From Treponema zioleckii (GTDB lineage: Bacteria > Spirochaetota > Spirochaetia > Treponematales > Treponemataceae): a stretch of DNA of 64,000 bases. A program made the position numbers and the translations under genes. Shown piece by piece: positions 18,772-26,938 of the stretch. The notes under the pieces were generated by a model that was given only the letters and a program-made list of their open reading frames with translations, did no database searches and was not told where the DNA came from. The stretch is taken from the NCBI RefSeq assembly GCF_014737315.1, contig NZ_JPUF01000007.1:1-64000 (forward strand), given 5' to 3'. Position 1 is the stretch's first letter. Each line of letters begins with the position of its first letter.

Positions 18772-19199
18772 ATGAAAAGAATATTTTTTAAATATCTTTG
18801 TGTTGTTTTTTGTATTATTTTTATTTCATGCTCGAATAAGAATAATTTCACAGATAATGAATTAGCAGAATTTTATGTATTGGCAAAAAAATTGGAACAA
18901 AAAGATTTTACATTTGGCAAAAAAATGGAAAATTCTAAAACTTTGAAATTGTACAAAGTAAGAGAGAATTTTTCACGTGAAGAAGATTTTTTTTCACTCG
19001 AAGAGTTTTCACTTATTGAAAATAAAATCAAGTTTGTACAAAAGAAAAAAAGGGCAGTGTGTTTTTAGAATTTGCTGCTGCTCCATCAGGCTGGGGACGT
19101 GGAATTATCTACTTAAAAAATCAGAATGATATAAAAAATCGGGCAGAAGTCTTTATTCACCTAAAAGATGAATTATATTATTTTGAAGGAAAATTCTAA
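18772..19199 (+). pseudogene. Lipoprotein frameshifted at an A7 run
   Basis: The first frame encodes a signal peptide and lipobox FISCSNK (MKRIFFKYLCVVFCIIFISC), then stops at 19068 soon after seven A at 19045-19051. The next frame continues with GSVFLEFAAAPSGWGRG and ends at 19199. One additional A gives a 142-residue lipoprotein. GGGGGA precedes ATG 18772. No known domain is seen. Confidence 0.6.
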
Positions 19200-19238
19200 G
19201 TGTTTTCAGTTTGAAATCGCAAGCTTAATAATTTCACT

Positions 19239-19264
19239 TCCCCCCACAAATCGCGATTTGTAGG
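19239..19264. repeat. CTTCCCCC-CAAATCGCGATTTGTAGG palindromic repeat, copy
   Basis: CAAATCGCGATTTGTAGG at 19247-19264 recurs exactly at 22596-22613, each preceded by CTTCCCCC. The centre AAATCGCGATTT is a perfect 12-base palindrome. An inverted, weaker copy is at 17783-17806. The two exact copies bracket the IS110/RHS segment. Confidence 0.6.
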
Positions 19265-19363
19265 CCAACTCAAAAATCCACTTTTCCCCGGAAAGTCCGC
19301 CACAAAAAGTGCCTTTTCCGGGAAAATTTAAGGATTGCGCTACATATAGCGTAGTTTTTACCG

Positions 19364-19408
19364 TTCTAAAACCGCTCGAATCAACTGACGAGTGGTTTTA
19401 GAATTTTT
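19364..19408 (+). terminator. Terminator-like hairpin after lipoprotein
   Basis: TTCTAAAACCGCTCG (19364-19378) pairs with CGAGTGGTTTTAGAA (19389-19403) with one mismatch, followed by TTTTT. It is placed to end transcription of the lipoprotein region upstream. Confidence 0.6.
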
Positions 19409-19679
19409 CGCGGACGGAAGTTTTCCGCCGATAAAATTCTTAAAGGAGGATTTTAAAACCTGAGCTGAGTTCTGCCTTTCTTGAGCCAGAAAGCGGATTT
19501 AAGGCGTAAAAACGCCCTGAATCCGCCGGAAAACTGCCCCGCGTAAGGCTCATCAATCTCAATTTGATATGTTGTGCCTTTGTCAATAGCGAAATAAAAA
19601 AATGGAAGCAACAGTCAGAAATTAACCCGGCATTTGACCATTCTGATATACGTGGATTCGGCAAAACCTTACCTACAGG

Positions 19680-21044
19680 TCAATGGACCGCCTGAAAGTA
19701 CTTTCTGTCTGTAAACGGGCATATCAAAATCTTTTTTTAAGATTTGGTGCCCACAAATTGATCGAAGATTACTTATTATCCATAAAATCCTCTGTTGCTT
19801 CCAAAATTAAGACCAATAAATTATACACAAGCCCTAGACATGTTTCCTGTCATCATTCCCCATATAAAGCAGGAAAGTTCTCTTGCGGCCGCTGTCGTTA
19901 TGACATTATAGTGAAGCCCCTTTCTTTCCATGCTCATCATCTTGTGCCTGATTCTTGCAATGGCCATATCTGCGTATTGAATAACCAGAGGGCTTTGACC
20001 TTCCTGTCTTTGCACAAGCCGCTTGCTTTTTGCAGAGCAGAGCCGGCCGTACTTTATACTTTTTGCCGATTCAATCAAGAGCTGCCGGATTCTGGAATTT
20101 CCGGATTTTGTTATCGCCGTGTGCCGGACGGTCAAACCGCTCGAGTCTTCTCCCGGACAAAGCCCTATGTAGTTTGAGAAAGATTTGGCATTGCCGAATC
20201 TTGAGAAATCTCCGACTTCGACTGCGATGCTCACCGCGGTGAGATAATCAATTCCTGTAAAACAGATTAATTTTTCAACGCCTTCCTTTATGTCTGAATT
20301 TTCAGCCATCTGTTTTATTTGAGCGTCAAGCCGCGCGACTTTTGCCATGAGTTCGTTCACTTCTGCAAAATATTCTTCAAATGCAAGCTGAAGCCATTCG
20401 TCCTTAAAATTGACAGTCCGGAGCCATTCAAAATGACTCTGAGTCCAGTAAGAACCTTTTTTAGGATATGTCATTCCCATCCTGAGAAGGAATGAAAGAA
20501 GTTCCTGCTTTGCTTTTTTCAGCTGCCGTTTTTTACTGCAACGGGCTCTGGTAAACTCTTTCATGGCCTCTGTTTTTTCAGTAGGAATCACAACCTGTTT
20601 AAAAGTCTTGTAGGCAAGGGTCTGGGCCAGGAGGCGTGCGTCCCTCCTGTCTGTCTTTACTCTGGGGCCGTTAGGCCTGTAAATTGTTGAGGGTGCGATA
20701 ACGACACATGCAAAATCGGCTTTCTGCAAATCCCGGCAAAGTTTATAGCCGGTAGGTCCGGCCTCATACCCCACAAGCACAGGGGTATCTGAGCCGACAG
20801 TTTTAATCACAGATTTGATGTAATTTATTGCATTTTTTGAACTGGCTTCGCTTTTGTGCTCCGCGAAAAAACTGTCCTGTTCTTTTAAAAAACTGCAGTA
20901 AGAATAAGAACTTTTGTGGACATCAATTCCGATGTAAATTATAGTATTCATGTGGTGTCTCCTTTTTTGCATGAGGTAACGTCATGCTTTGTTTTTTTAG
21001 TTTTATGCAATTGTAGGACTGAATCCTCGATTTTTGCAAACTTG
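19680..21044 (-). mobile_element. IS110-family insertion sequence, ends not fixed
   Basis: The span is set by the IS110 transposase gene plus noncoding flanks. IS110 elements lack terminal inverted repeats and make no usual target duplication, so the ends cannot be read directly. The 5' side of the transposase meets RHS-coding sequence by about 21040. The 3' side has roughly 140-400 gene-free bases. In this family one noncoding end encodes a bridge RNA that guides recombination. Confidence 0.55.
19821..20951 (-). CDS. IS110-family DEDD transposase
   Basis: A 376-residue recombinase with both IS110 domains. The RuvC-like N-terminal part shows the DEDD residues as Asp10 (GIDVHK), Glu63 (GYEAGPTG), Asp101 and Asp104 (KTDRRDA). 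The C-terminal Transposase_20 part shows FTGIDYLTAVSIAVEVGDF and SGNSRIRQLL, with the serine nucleophile expected in this part. AAGGAG seven bases before ATG 20951 decides the start. A six-base stem GCATGA/TCATGC lies just upstream. The gene is intact. Confidence 0.95.
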   Translation of the reverse strand: MNTIIYIGIDVHKSSYSYCSFLKEQDSFFAEHKSEASSKNAINYIKSVIKTVGSDTPVLVGYEAGPTGYKLCRDLQKADFACVVIAPSTIYRPNGPRVKTDRRDARLLAQTLAYKTFKQVVIPTEKTEAMKEFTRARCSKKRQLKKAKQELLSFLLRMGMTYPKKGSYWTQSHFEWLRTVNFKDEWLQLAFEEYFAEVNELMAKVARLDAQIKQMAENSDIKEGVEKLICFTGIDYLTAVSIAVEVGDFSRFGNAKSFSNYIGLCPGEDSSGLTVRHTAITKSGNSRIRQLLIESAKSIKYGRLCSAKSKRLVQRQEGQSPLVIQYADMAIARIRHKMMSMERKGLHYNVITTAAARELSCFIWGMMTGNMSRACV

Positions 21045-21687
21045 TGAGGCACTACATATTGTTCTGTACCACTACGCGGGGAACAATCCTGTGCGGTATG
21101 TGGATCCGGATGGAAAATGGCTTGATACTTTCATGGATATTGTTGGAATTGCATGGGATATTGTAGAAATTGTTGCAACTCCTGCAAATCCGTGGGCATG
21201 GGCGGCTCTTGGCGCTGATGTCGGCTGTCTGTTTATCCCAGGAGCAACTGGTGCTGGTAAAGTTATTCGAATTACAGAAGGCACTAGAAAAATGGGCAAG
21301 GTTTCTCGTGCCGCAAAAGCTGCTGGTGTTGCAGATGCGTTTGTTGATGCCGTAAAAGATGGTGAACGTGTATTTGGAAAGTATTCAGATTTGCAAAAGG
21401 TGACTAAGGGGTATAAAAGTACAATAGAAGCTCATCATCTTGTACCTCAGGCGTTGGCAGATTTATTGCATCAAGATGTTGGAGATTTTGCAAGTGTTGT
21501 AATTGACAAGGCAACGCATAGTGGATTTTCAAAAGAATGGAATGACGTTCTTGATGAAATAAGAGCCGTTCATAGTACTGGTGGTTTGAAAGCCGCCAAA
21601 GCCGAAATATTAAAACATGCAGAAAGAATATACAAAGATTTTCCAGAGATGCGTGAAGTAACAAAAGCCTGGCTGGATTCAATTTAG
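21034..21687 (+). CDS. 5'-truncated RHS protein with HNH-like toxin tip
   Basis: The frame opens after a stop at 20998 and enters with YHYAGNNPVRYVDPDGKW, the canonical end of an RHS core. The core itself is missing because the IS110 element occupies the upstream side. After a hydrophobic/alanine-rich linker, the C-terminal domain holds IEAHHLVPQ and VIDKATHSGFSKEWNDVL, typical of HNH/AHH-type nuclease toxins. The TTG at 21034 is only a formal start. It is a severed toxin tip, likely silent unless expressed from a cryptic signal. Confidence 0.75.
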   Translation: MQTCEALHIVLYHYAGNNPVRYVDPDGKWLDTFMDIVGIAWDIVEIVATPANPWAWAALGADVGCLFIPGATGAGKVIRITEGTRKMGKVSRAAKAAGVADAFVDAVKDGERVFGKYSDLQKVTKGYKSTIEAHHLVPQALADLLHQDVGDFASVVIDKATHSGFSKEWNDVLDEIRAVHSTGGLKAAKAEILKHAERIYKDFPEMREVTKAWLDSI

Positions 21688-21698
21688 GAGAACTCATC

Positions 21699-22529
21699 AT
21701 GAAAAAGCAAATACTTTTAGCAATTAATAGTGAAATATCTTTAGATGTAATTAATAAAATAAAGAAGATGTTTGGTGGTAAAATTTCTCATAGCAAGTTG
21801 TATGTTACTCTTGACGGCATTACCGCAGAAGAAGCTGAGCATGTTCTAAACTATCTAAAGAACGTTGTTGATTTTGAAATCGATATGGATTTAAATTATT
21901 TCACGGATGAAGAATTAATGGGGTTCGACTTTTTCTATTGTACCGGGCAGAGAAAACCTGATACAGGAATACGCTTTATTGATTTTGAATTTAAAATGAA
22001 CGGGAATGCATCTTTTGATTACACTAATTTCTGTCCAAAGTGTAAGAAAGGGTTAAAACAGATTTCTCCTTTTGTCGTTAAAGGCCTTTCAAAAAAATAT
22101 GCAGCAAAAAAATTCGTAAGCCCGTTTTGGGCGTACTGGATTGTCTCCTCTGAATTCATGGAAAAAATCCAGCAGCACAATATTTCCGGAGTTGAGTTCT
22201 GGGAACTGCTAAACTATAAGGGAGAGGCATCCAAAACGAATTTCCAGATGAAGCCGGCAAGGATTCTTCAAAATGTGCTTGACCTTAAGTATGTAAAATT
22301 CCCAAAGGATTGCAACTGTATAAATCAGAGGGTTGGCATACCGGACACAACCGTCCGTCTTCATAGGGAGGCAAAAAACATCCTGCTTGATTTCAATGAA
22401 CTCTATGAGCACAATTCATCTAATTTAACTGGAATGTATATAATCAGCAAAAAATTATTAAAAATTTTTATTGAAGAAGGAATAAGGCCTCATTGGGATA
22501 TAGATATTATCCCTGTAGAATTTGTTTGA
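21699..22529 (+). CDS. Probable immunity protein for the RHS toxin
   Basis: A 276-residue soluble protein beginning 11 bases after the toxin stop, with AGGAG before its ATG. Position and orientation are those of immunity genes in polymorphic toxin loci. A CPKC pair lies mid-protein (FCPKCKKG) and a CNC later (PKDCNCINQ), so metal binding is possible. The layout recalls cysteine-pair immunity families, but I cannot assign it to one. No signal peptide is present. Confidence 0.6.
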   Translation: MKKQILLAINSEISLDVINKIKKMFGGKISHSKLYVTLDGITAEEAEHVLNYLKNVVDFEIDMDLNYFTDEELMGFDFFYCTGQRKPDTGIRFIDFEFKMNGNASFDYTNFCPKCKKGLKQISPFVVKGLSKKYAAKKFVSPFWAYWIVSSEFMEKIQQHNISGVEFWELLNYKGEASKTNFQMKPARILQNVLDLKYVKFPKDCNCINQRVGIPDTTVRLHREAKNILLDFNELYEHNSSNLTGMYIISKKLLKIFIEEGIRPHWDIDIIPVEFV

Positions 22530-22588
22530 CAAACTGAGCAATGCTGTTCATCCAGCTTTGAGGTATAGAAGAAAATTCAAAATCTCCT

Positions 22589-22613
22589 CTTCCCCCAAAT
22601 CGCGATTTGTAGG
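22589..22613. repeat. CTTCCCCC-CAAATCGCGATTTGTAGG palindromic repeat, copy
   Basis: Exact repeat of 19247-19264 in the same orientation, lying 60 bases after the immunity gene. It forms a direct-repeat bracket around the IS110/RHS/immunity segment. Confidence 0.6.
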
Positions 22614-22705
22614 AAAATCAGCGCGTCTGAAAAAGCGTTGGATTTTTGCATTCGTGGGGCAAAATACAAAAACTTGCTTGCAGTTGCGTTATTTTTTTAG
22701 TGAAG

Positions 22706-22893
22706 CATGATTTGTAATGTCGGAAAACAATCGCACAAGACCAAACTTAGCCCAGATTGTAGTGGTTGCGTAGCAAAACCGCGTAGCGGTTCGGAGGCGA
22801 AGGCCGTAGCCACGAAAAGCTGGGAATGCCAGTTGATAAGTGGCGACGGTAAATTTTATGCGTGCTCTAAAAGCCGAATTTGCTCCGAATATT
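22706..22893 (+). repeat. REP-like structured element, copy 2
   Basis: The core 22748-22827 is identical to 17209-17288, and the flanks are about 70-80 per cent alike. It lies between the immunity gene and dapA. The rest of the 22530-23049 spacer shows no gene; the dapA promoter must lie in its last 150 bases. Confidence 0.7.
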
Positions 22894-23049
22894 AGAGTTC
22901 GCTTTAAATAGCCGCTTTTCGCTTTCGTTCCTACGTTTTTGCCTACTTTTAACTTTCAATTATTAATTATTAATTTTCTCATTATTCCCTAAGATACGGA
23001 AATTTTGTAAAATCGTTGATATTTAATTTCAATAAATCGAGGTTGAAAA

Positions 23050-23955
23050 ATGATTAAGTTGCGCGGCGCATTTACGGCTATGGTCACCCCTATGAATGCT
23101 GATGGCTCAGTTGATTATGAGGGTTTCAGAAAGAATGTGATTTTCCAGCTTGAGAGCGGAATTAACGGAATCGCACCTTTGGGAACTACCGGCGAGACTC
23201 CTTGTCTTGAGGAAAGCGAAGAAGAGGTGATGATTAAAATTGCTGTTGAGGAAGCTAAAAAATACAACGAAAAAACTGGAAAAAAAGTTCCTGTCGTGAT
23301 TGGAACTGGTAGTAACTGCACAAAAGATGCTGTACGTTACGCAGAGCGCGCAAAAAAACTCGGTGCGGACGTTGCCCTCGTGGTGACTCCATATTACAAC
23401 AAACCTAGCGACGAGGGCGTTTTCCGCCATTTTGAGGCTGTCGCAAAGGTTGGAATTCCTGTTTTGGTTTACAATATTCAGGGACGAACTGGAAAAAATA
23501 TTTCTACTTCCATTCTTGCCCGTCTTGCTGACCTTCCGAACGTTATTGGCGTAAAGGAAGCCAGCGGAAACATAAACCAGATGATGGAAGTTATTGAAAA
23601 AATAAAGTCAAAACATCCTGATTTCTCTGTTCTTTCTGGAGATGACGGTCTTACTCTCCCGTTGATTGGTGTTGGCGGAGACGGTGTTGTTTCTGTTGTT
23701 TCGAATTTGGCACCTTCTCTTGTTACCGAAATGGTTACCGATGCTTTGGACGGCAATTTTGCTGAGGCTCGAAAAATCCATTACAGACTTCTTCCGTTCT
23801 TTAAGGCTGCTTTTGTTGACGGAAATCCTACTTCAATCAAATATGCCATGAACTACAAGGGTATGACTGCTGGTGCCGTTCGTCTTCCTCTCGTTGAGGT
23901 TACTGACGAGGCTAAGAAAGTTATTGAAAAAGCTTTGAAAGATTGTAATTTGTAA
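23050..23955 (+). CDS. dapA: 4-hydroxy-tetrahydrodipicolinate synthase
   Basis: Condenses pyruvate with aspartate semialdehyde, the first committed step to diaminopimelate and lysine. The 301-residue TIM barrel has GTTGETPCLEE, PYYNKPSDEG with the catalytic Tyr, and the Schiff-base lysine in VIGVKEASGNI. GAGG precedes ATG 23050. It is followed after 30 bases by asd, so the two enzymes that make and use the semialdehyde form one unit, consistent with peptidoglycan precursor supply. Confidence 0.97.
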   Translation: MIKLRGAFTAMVTPMNADGSVDYEGFRKNVIFQLESGINGIAPLGTTGETPCLEESEEEVMIKIAVEEAKKYNEKTGKKVPVVIGTGSNCTKDAVRYAERAKKLGADVALVVTPYYNKPSDEGVFRHFEAVAKVGIPVLVYNIQGRTGKNISTSILARLADLPNVIGVKEASGNINQMMEVIEKIKSKHPDFSVLSGDDGLTLPLIGVGGDGVVSVVSNLAPSLVTEMVTDALDGNFAEARKIHYRLLPFFKAAFVDGNPTSIKYAMNYKGMTAGAVRLPLVEVTDEAKKVIEKALKDCNL

Positions 23956-23985
23956 TACTGCTAGGAATAAAAAAAGGAGAAAATT

Positions 23986-25089
23986 ATGGCTGAAAGAATT
24001 AGTGTTGGTGTTTTGGGTGCTACTGGAATGGTAGGACAGAGATATATTAAGCTTTTGGAGAATCATCCGTGGTTCAAGGTTACTTACGTTGCGGCTTCTC
24101 CTCGTTCTGCCGGAAAGGCATATAAAGAGGCTGTTAAGAATCGTTGGCTCATTGGCGCTGACATTCCTGCTGACGTTAAGGACTTGATCGTTCAGGATGC
24201 GAATGACGCAAAGCTCGCTCTCGGAAAGTGCAAATTCGTTTTTTCTGCTCTCGAAATGGGCAAGGACGAGATTAAGGCTCTTGAGGCTGCGTATGCGGCG
24301 GAAGGAATCCCTGTTGTTTCAAATGCTTCTGCAAACCGCTGGACAGAGGATGTTCCGATGTTGATTCCAGAAATCAACTACAGCCATCTTGACGTAATTG
24401 CCGAGCAGAAGAAGCATCACGGCTGGGACAAGGGCTTTATTGCTGTAAAACCAAACTGTTCTTTGCAGACTTACATGATGCCGATTTTTGCCTTGCAGCA
24501 GGCTGGCTACCCAATCAAGAGAATGATTGTTACGACTTTGCAGGCTGTTTCTGGCGCCGGATATCCGGGCGTTCCGAGTTTTGACATGATTGACAATATC
24601 GTTCCGTTCATTGGCGGCGAGGAAGAAAAGACTGAAAAAGAGTGCCTTAAAATCCTCGGCACAGTAAAAGACGGAAAAATCGAGAATGCAGCTCAGCCAC
24701 TTGTTTCGGCAACTTGTACGCGAGTTCCTGTTATTGACGGTCACACGGCGACTGTTAGCTTGGAATTTGACCTTCCAGAAGACAAAAAACCTTCTATTGA
24801 GCAGATTCTAAAAGTTTGGGAAGATTTTACTTCTGTTCCGCAGTCTCTTAAGCTTCCGAACGCACCTGTTCATCCGATTGTTTACCGCGAGGAAGAAAAT
24901 CGCCCGCAGCCACGCCGTGACCGCGAGACCGAGAACGGAATGGCTTGCGTAATCGGACGTCTCAGAAAGTGTCCTGTTTTTGACGTAAAATTCGTTGCGT
25001 TGAGCCACAATACAAAACGCGGAGCTGCCCTCGGCGGAATCTTGAACGCTGAACTTTTGAAGGCAAAGGGATTCTTCGATAATTTGTAA
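23986..25089 (+). CDS. asd: Aspartate-semialdehyde dehydrogenase
   Basis: NADPH-dependent reduction of aspartyl phosphate to aspartate semialdehyde. The 367-residue protein has the nucleotide-binding GVLGATGMVGQRY at the start, the active-site cysteine in KPNCSLQTYMMP, and CTRVPVIDGHTATVSLEF. This variant is of the archaeal/fungal-like subgroup. AAAAAAGGAG before the ATG is strong. Second gene of the dapA-asd unit. Confidence 0.96.
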   Translation: MAERISVGVLGATGMVGQRYIKLLENHPWFKVTYVAASPRSAGKAYKEAVKNRWLIGADIPADVKDLIVQDANDAKLALGKCKFVFSALEMGKDEIKALEAAYAAEGIPVVSNASANRWTEDVPMLIPEINYSHLDVIAEQKKHHGWDKGFIAVKPNCSLQTYMMPIFALQQAGYPIKRMIVTTLQAVSGAGYPGVPSFDMIDNIVPFIGGEEEKTEKECLKILGTVKDGKIENAAQPLVSATCTRVPVIDGHTATVSLEFDLPEDKKPSIEQILKVWEDFTSVPQSLKLPNAPVHPIVYREEENRPQPRRDRETENGMACVIGRLRKCPVFDVKFVALSHNTKRGAALGGILNAELLKAKGFFDNL

Positions 25090-25149
25090 TGGGAACTTCA
25101 AAAAAAGCGATGTTTTAAGTCGTGCTATTTTAGCGGCTTAAAACTCGCA

Positions 25150-25191
25150 GGCAGCTTGAAAAATCTTGCAAAGAAAGTTTTTCAAGCTGCC
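25150..25191. terminator. Perfect hairpin after asd
   Basis: GGCAGCTTGAAAAA (25150-25163) pairs over 14 bases with TTTTTCAAGCTGCC (25178-25191). No T-run follows on the plus strand. It may terminate weakly or stabilise the 3' end of the dapA-asd message. Confidence 0.5.
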
Positions 25192-25252
25192 AAAATGACG
25201 GCATGTTGGTTGTTTCGGTAAGTTTAAAAAACTGTTTTATGGAGATTTTTAG

Positions 25253-25597
25253 ATGAAAAAATTTATACGCGGACTTTTTGTAGCCGCATTCGTATTTGCA
25301 TCATCTTTCGCATTTGGTGAAGAATGGAGAATCTGCTTGGGTTCGTTCAATGTGCGCGAATATGCGGACGACCGGGTAAAAATCCTTAAAGACAGAGGGA
25401 TTGATTCTGTTGTTAGAGAAATTTACGGCGATGACGGAAAAAAATTCTACCGTGTAATCTACTCAGAGTCTTTTGGAGATTCAAAATCGGTTGCAGAAAA
25501 ACGCGATTCGCTTGCAGACACTCCGATTCTTAAAGAACTTGAGCACGATACCGTTTGGTTTTACAAAGTTACAAGCTCTACCGACGACGCAAAATAA
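25253..25597 (+). CDS. Secreted SPOR-like small protein
   Basis: A 114-residue protein with a cleavable signal peptide (MKKFIRGLFVAAFVFASSFAFG). The mature part, WRICLGSFNVREYADDRVKIL through GKKFYRVIYSESFGD, has the beta-alpha-beta repeat and spacing of a SPOR fold, which binds denuded septal peptidoglycan. The match is weak, so cell-wall binding is an inference. GGAG-type purines precede the ATG. Confidence 0.6.
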   Translation: MKKFIRGLFVAAFVFASSFAFGEEWRICLGSFNVREYADDRVKILKDRGIDSVVREIYGDDGKKFYRVIYSESFGDSKSVAEKRDSLADTPILKELEHDTVWFYKVTSSTDDAK

Positions 25598-25625
25598 TTT
25601 TTTTTGATTTTAGGGAAAATTTTAG

Positions 25626-26105
25626 ATGAACGTAAAAGAACTTTACCGCGAAATTTTGAACGAACATAACGTGAATCCCGAACACAAAAAGCCGCTTGAA
25701 GGCTCTGTTCTGGAACTTAACGGTGTTAATCCGAGCTGTGGCGACAACATAACTTTGTACCTAAAAGTTGAGGACGGTAAAATTGTTGACGGCGGATTTT
25801 CTGGTTCTGGCTGTGCCGTAAGTCAGGCTTCTGTAGATATGATGCTGGATTTGGTAATCGGTAAGGACAAGGACGAGGCTCTTCGCCTTTCGAATATTTT
25901 TATGGGAATGATAAAAGGCACTTCGACCCCGGAAGAAATTGAGGAACTTGACGAAGCCGGTGCCTTGCAGAATATTGCCCACATGCCGGCCCGCGTAAAA
26001 TGCGCTGTTCTTGGCTGGAGAACCTTGAACGAAATCTTTGAGATGAAAGGCGAAGGCGTAAAAATGGGGCAGGGGACTGCTCAGCACGAGAATTGCCAGC
26101 TCTGA
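25626..26105 (+). CDS. sufU: SufU/NifU-type Fe-S cluster scaffold protein
   Basis: Iron-sulfur cluster assembly or sulfur-relay protein of 159 residues. The three conserved cysteines are present as NPSCGD, SGSGCAVSQAS and ARVKCAVLGW, as in SufU. The gene stands alone here, without a linked cysteine desulfurase, so the partner must be elsewhere. The start ATG 25626 follows AAAATTTTAG with a weak Shine-Dalgarno. Confidence 0.88.
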   Translation: MNVKELYREILNEHNVNPEHKKPLEGSVLELNGVNPSCGDNITLYLKVEDGKIVDGGFSGSGCAVSQASVDMMLDLVIGKDKDEALRLSNIFMGMIKGTSTPEEIEELDEAGALQNIAHMPARVKCAVLGWRTLNEIFEMKGEGVKMGQGTAQHENCQL

Positions 26106-26159
26106 CATTTTGACTTTTATTATCTGGAGAAAATTACGAAAAACGCTGATTTAAAAATA

Positions 26160-26792
26160 TTGCCTTCACAATCCCTGCCGGTCGCTTTTTTTCTCGCGCT
26201 TTCGGGCGGTTTTTTTGATGCCTACACTTACGTTTGTCGCGACGGAGTTTTTGCGAACGCTCAGACTGGGAACATGGTCATGCTGGGAATTTCCGTGGCA
26301 AAACTGAATCTGCACGCCTCGTTTTTGTATTTGATTCCGATTCTCGCTTTTGTTGCGGGAGTTTTTCTTTCGGAAGTGATAAAACAAAAATCTTCTACCG
26401 CTGAAAGTTTTTCAAAATTTATTCTTTTGCTCGAAGTGATGATTTTGTTGGGCGTGGCATTTATTCCGCAACGACTCAATATGCTTGCAAACGTGCTTAT
26501 TTCATTTGTGTGCGCCATGCAGGTGAACACTTTTAGAAAATGGCACGCAAACGGTTTTGCCACAACAATGTGCACCGGGAATCTTCGTACGGCAACGGAA
26601 CTTGTTAATCGTTCGATTTTTGAGCGGAATCGTTCGCTTTTAAGAAAGTCTTTCGGATATTTTGCGATTATCGTGATTTTTATTTTGGGCGCAATTTTAG
26701 GCTTTTGGGCAACCAACTTTTTTGCCCAAAAGGCGATTTTATTTGCGGCAGGCATGGTTTTGCTCACGCTGGTTCGGATTCTCTTGGGCTAA
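26160..26792 (+). CDS. DUF1275 (YoaK-type) membrane protein
   Basis: A membrane protein of about 210 residues with six hydrophobic segments and the family pattern SGGFFDAYTYVCRDGVFANAQTGNMVM. Function is not established. No ATG fits. GGAG (26126-26129) points to a start at ACG 26136 or ATT 26133, giving an N-terminus reading KNADLKILPSQSLPVAFF, whereas TTG 26160 has no Shine-Dalgarno. The reported start is therefore the conservative one. Confidence 0.75.
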   Translation: MPSQSLPVAFFLALSGGFFDAYTYVCRDGVFANAQTGNMVMLGISVAKLNLHASFLYLIPILAFVAGVFLSEVIKQKSSTAESFSKFILLLEVMILLGVAFIPQRLNMLANVLISFVCAMQVNTFRKWHANGFATTMCTGNLRTATELVNRSIFERNRSLLRKSFGYFAIIVIFILGAILGFWATNFFAQKAILFAAGMVLLTLVRILLG

Positions 26793-26808
26793 AAGGAAAA
26801 AAATTAGG

Positions 26809-26829
26809 TATGATGTGACAATGGTCATA
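26809..26829. promoter_or_regulatory. Possible operator upstream of znuA
   Basis: TATGATG-TGAC-AATG-GTCA-TA contains a perfect TGAC/GTCA dyad and outer TATGA/TCATA arms. It lies about 110 bases ahead of the metal-importer operon. A Fur/Zur-family role is only an inference from position. Confidence 0.3.
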
Positions 26830-26938
26830 TTGAAAATCCTGATTTTTTTCTCCATTCAAAAAGAACTTCCTAATTTAAAACTTCACTTTTCTTCTTTACC
26901 ACGTTTTCATTTTGCACAAAATTGACTATTATTTCAGT

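Noticed and set aside
19440-19664. 74-codon minus-strand frame downstream of the IS110 transposase
   Set aside because: No ribosome site, no domain, and it lies in a stretch likely to be the element's noncoding end.
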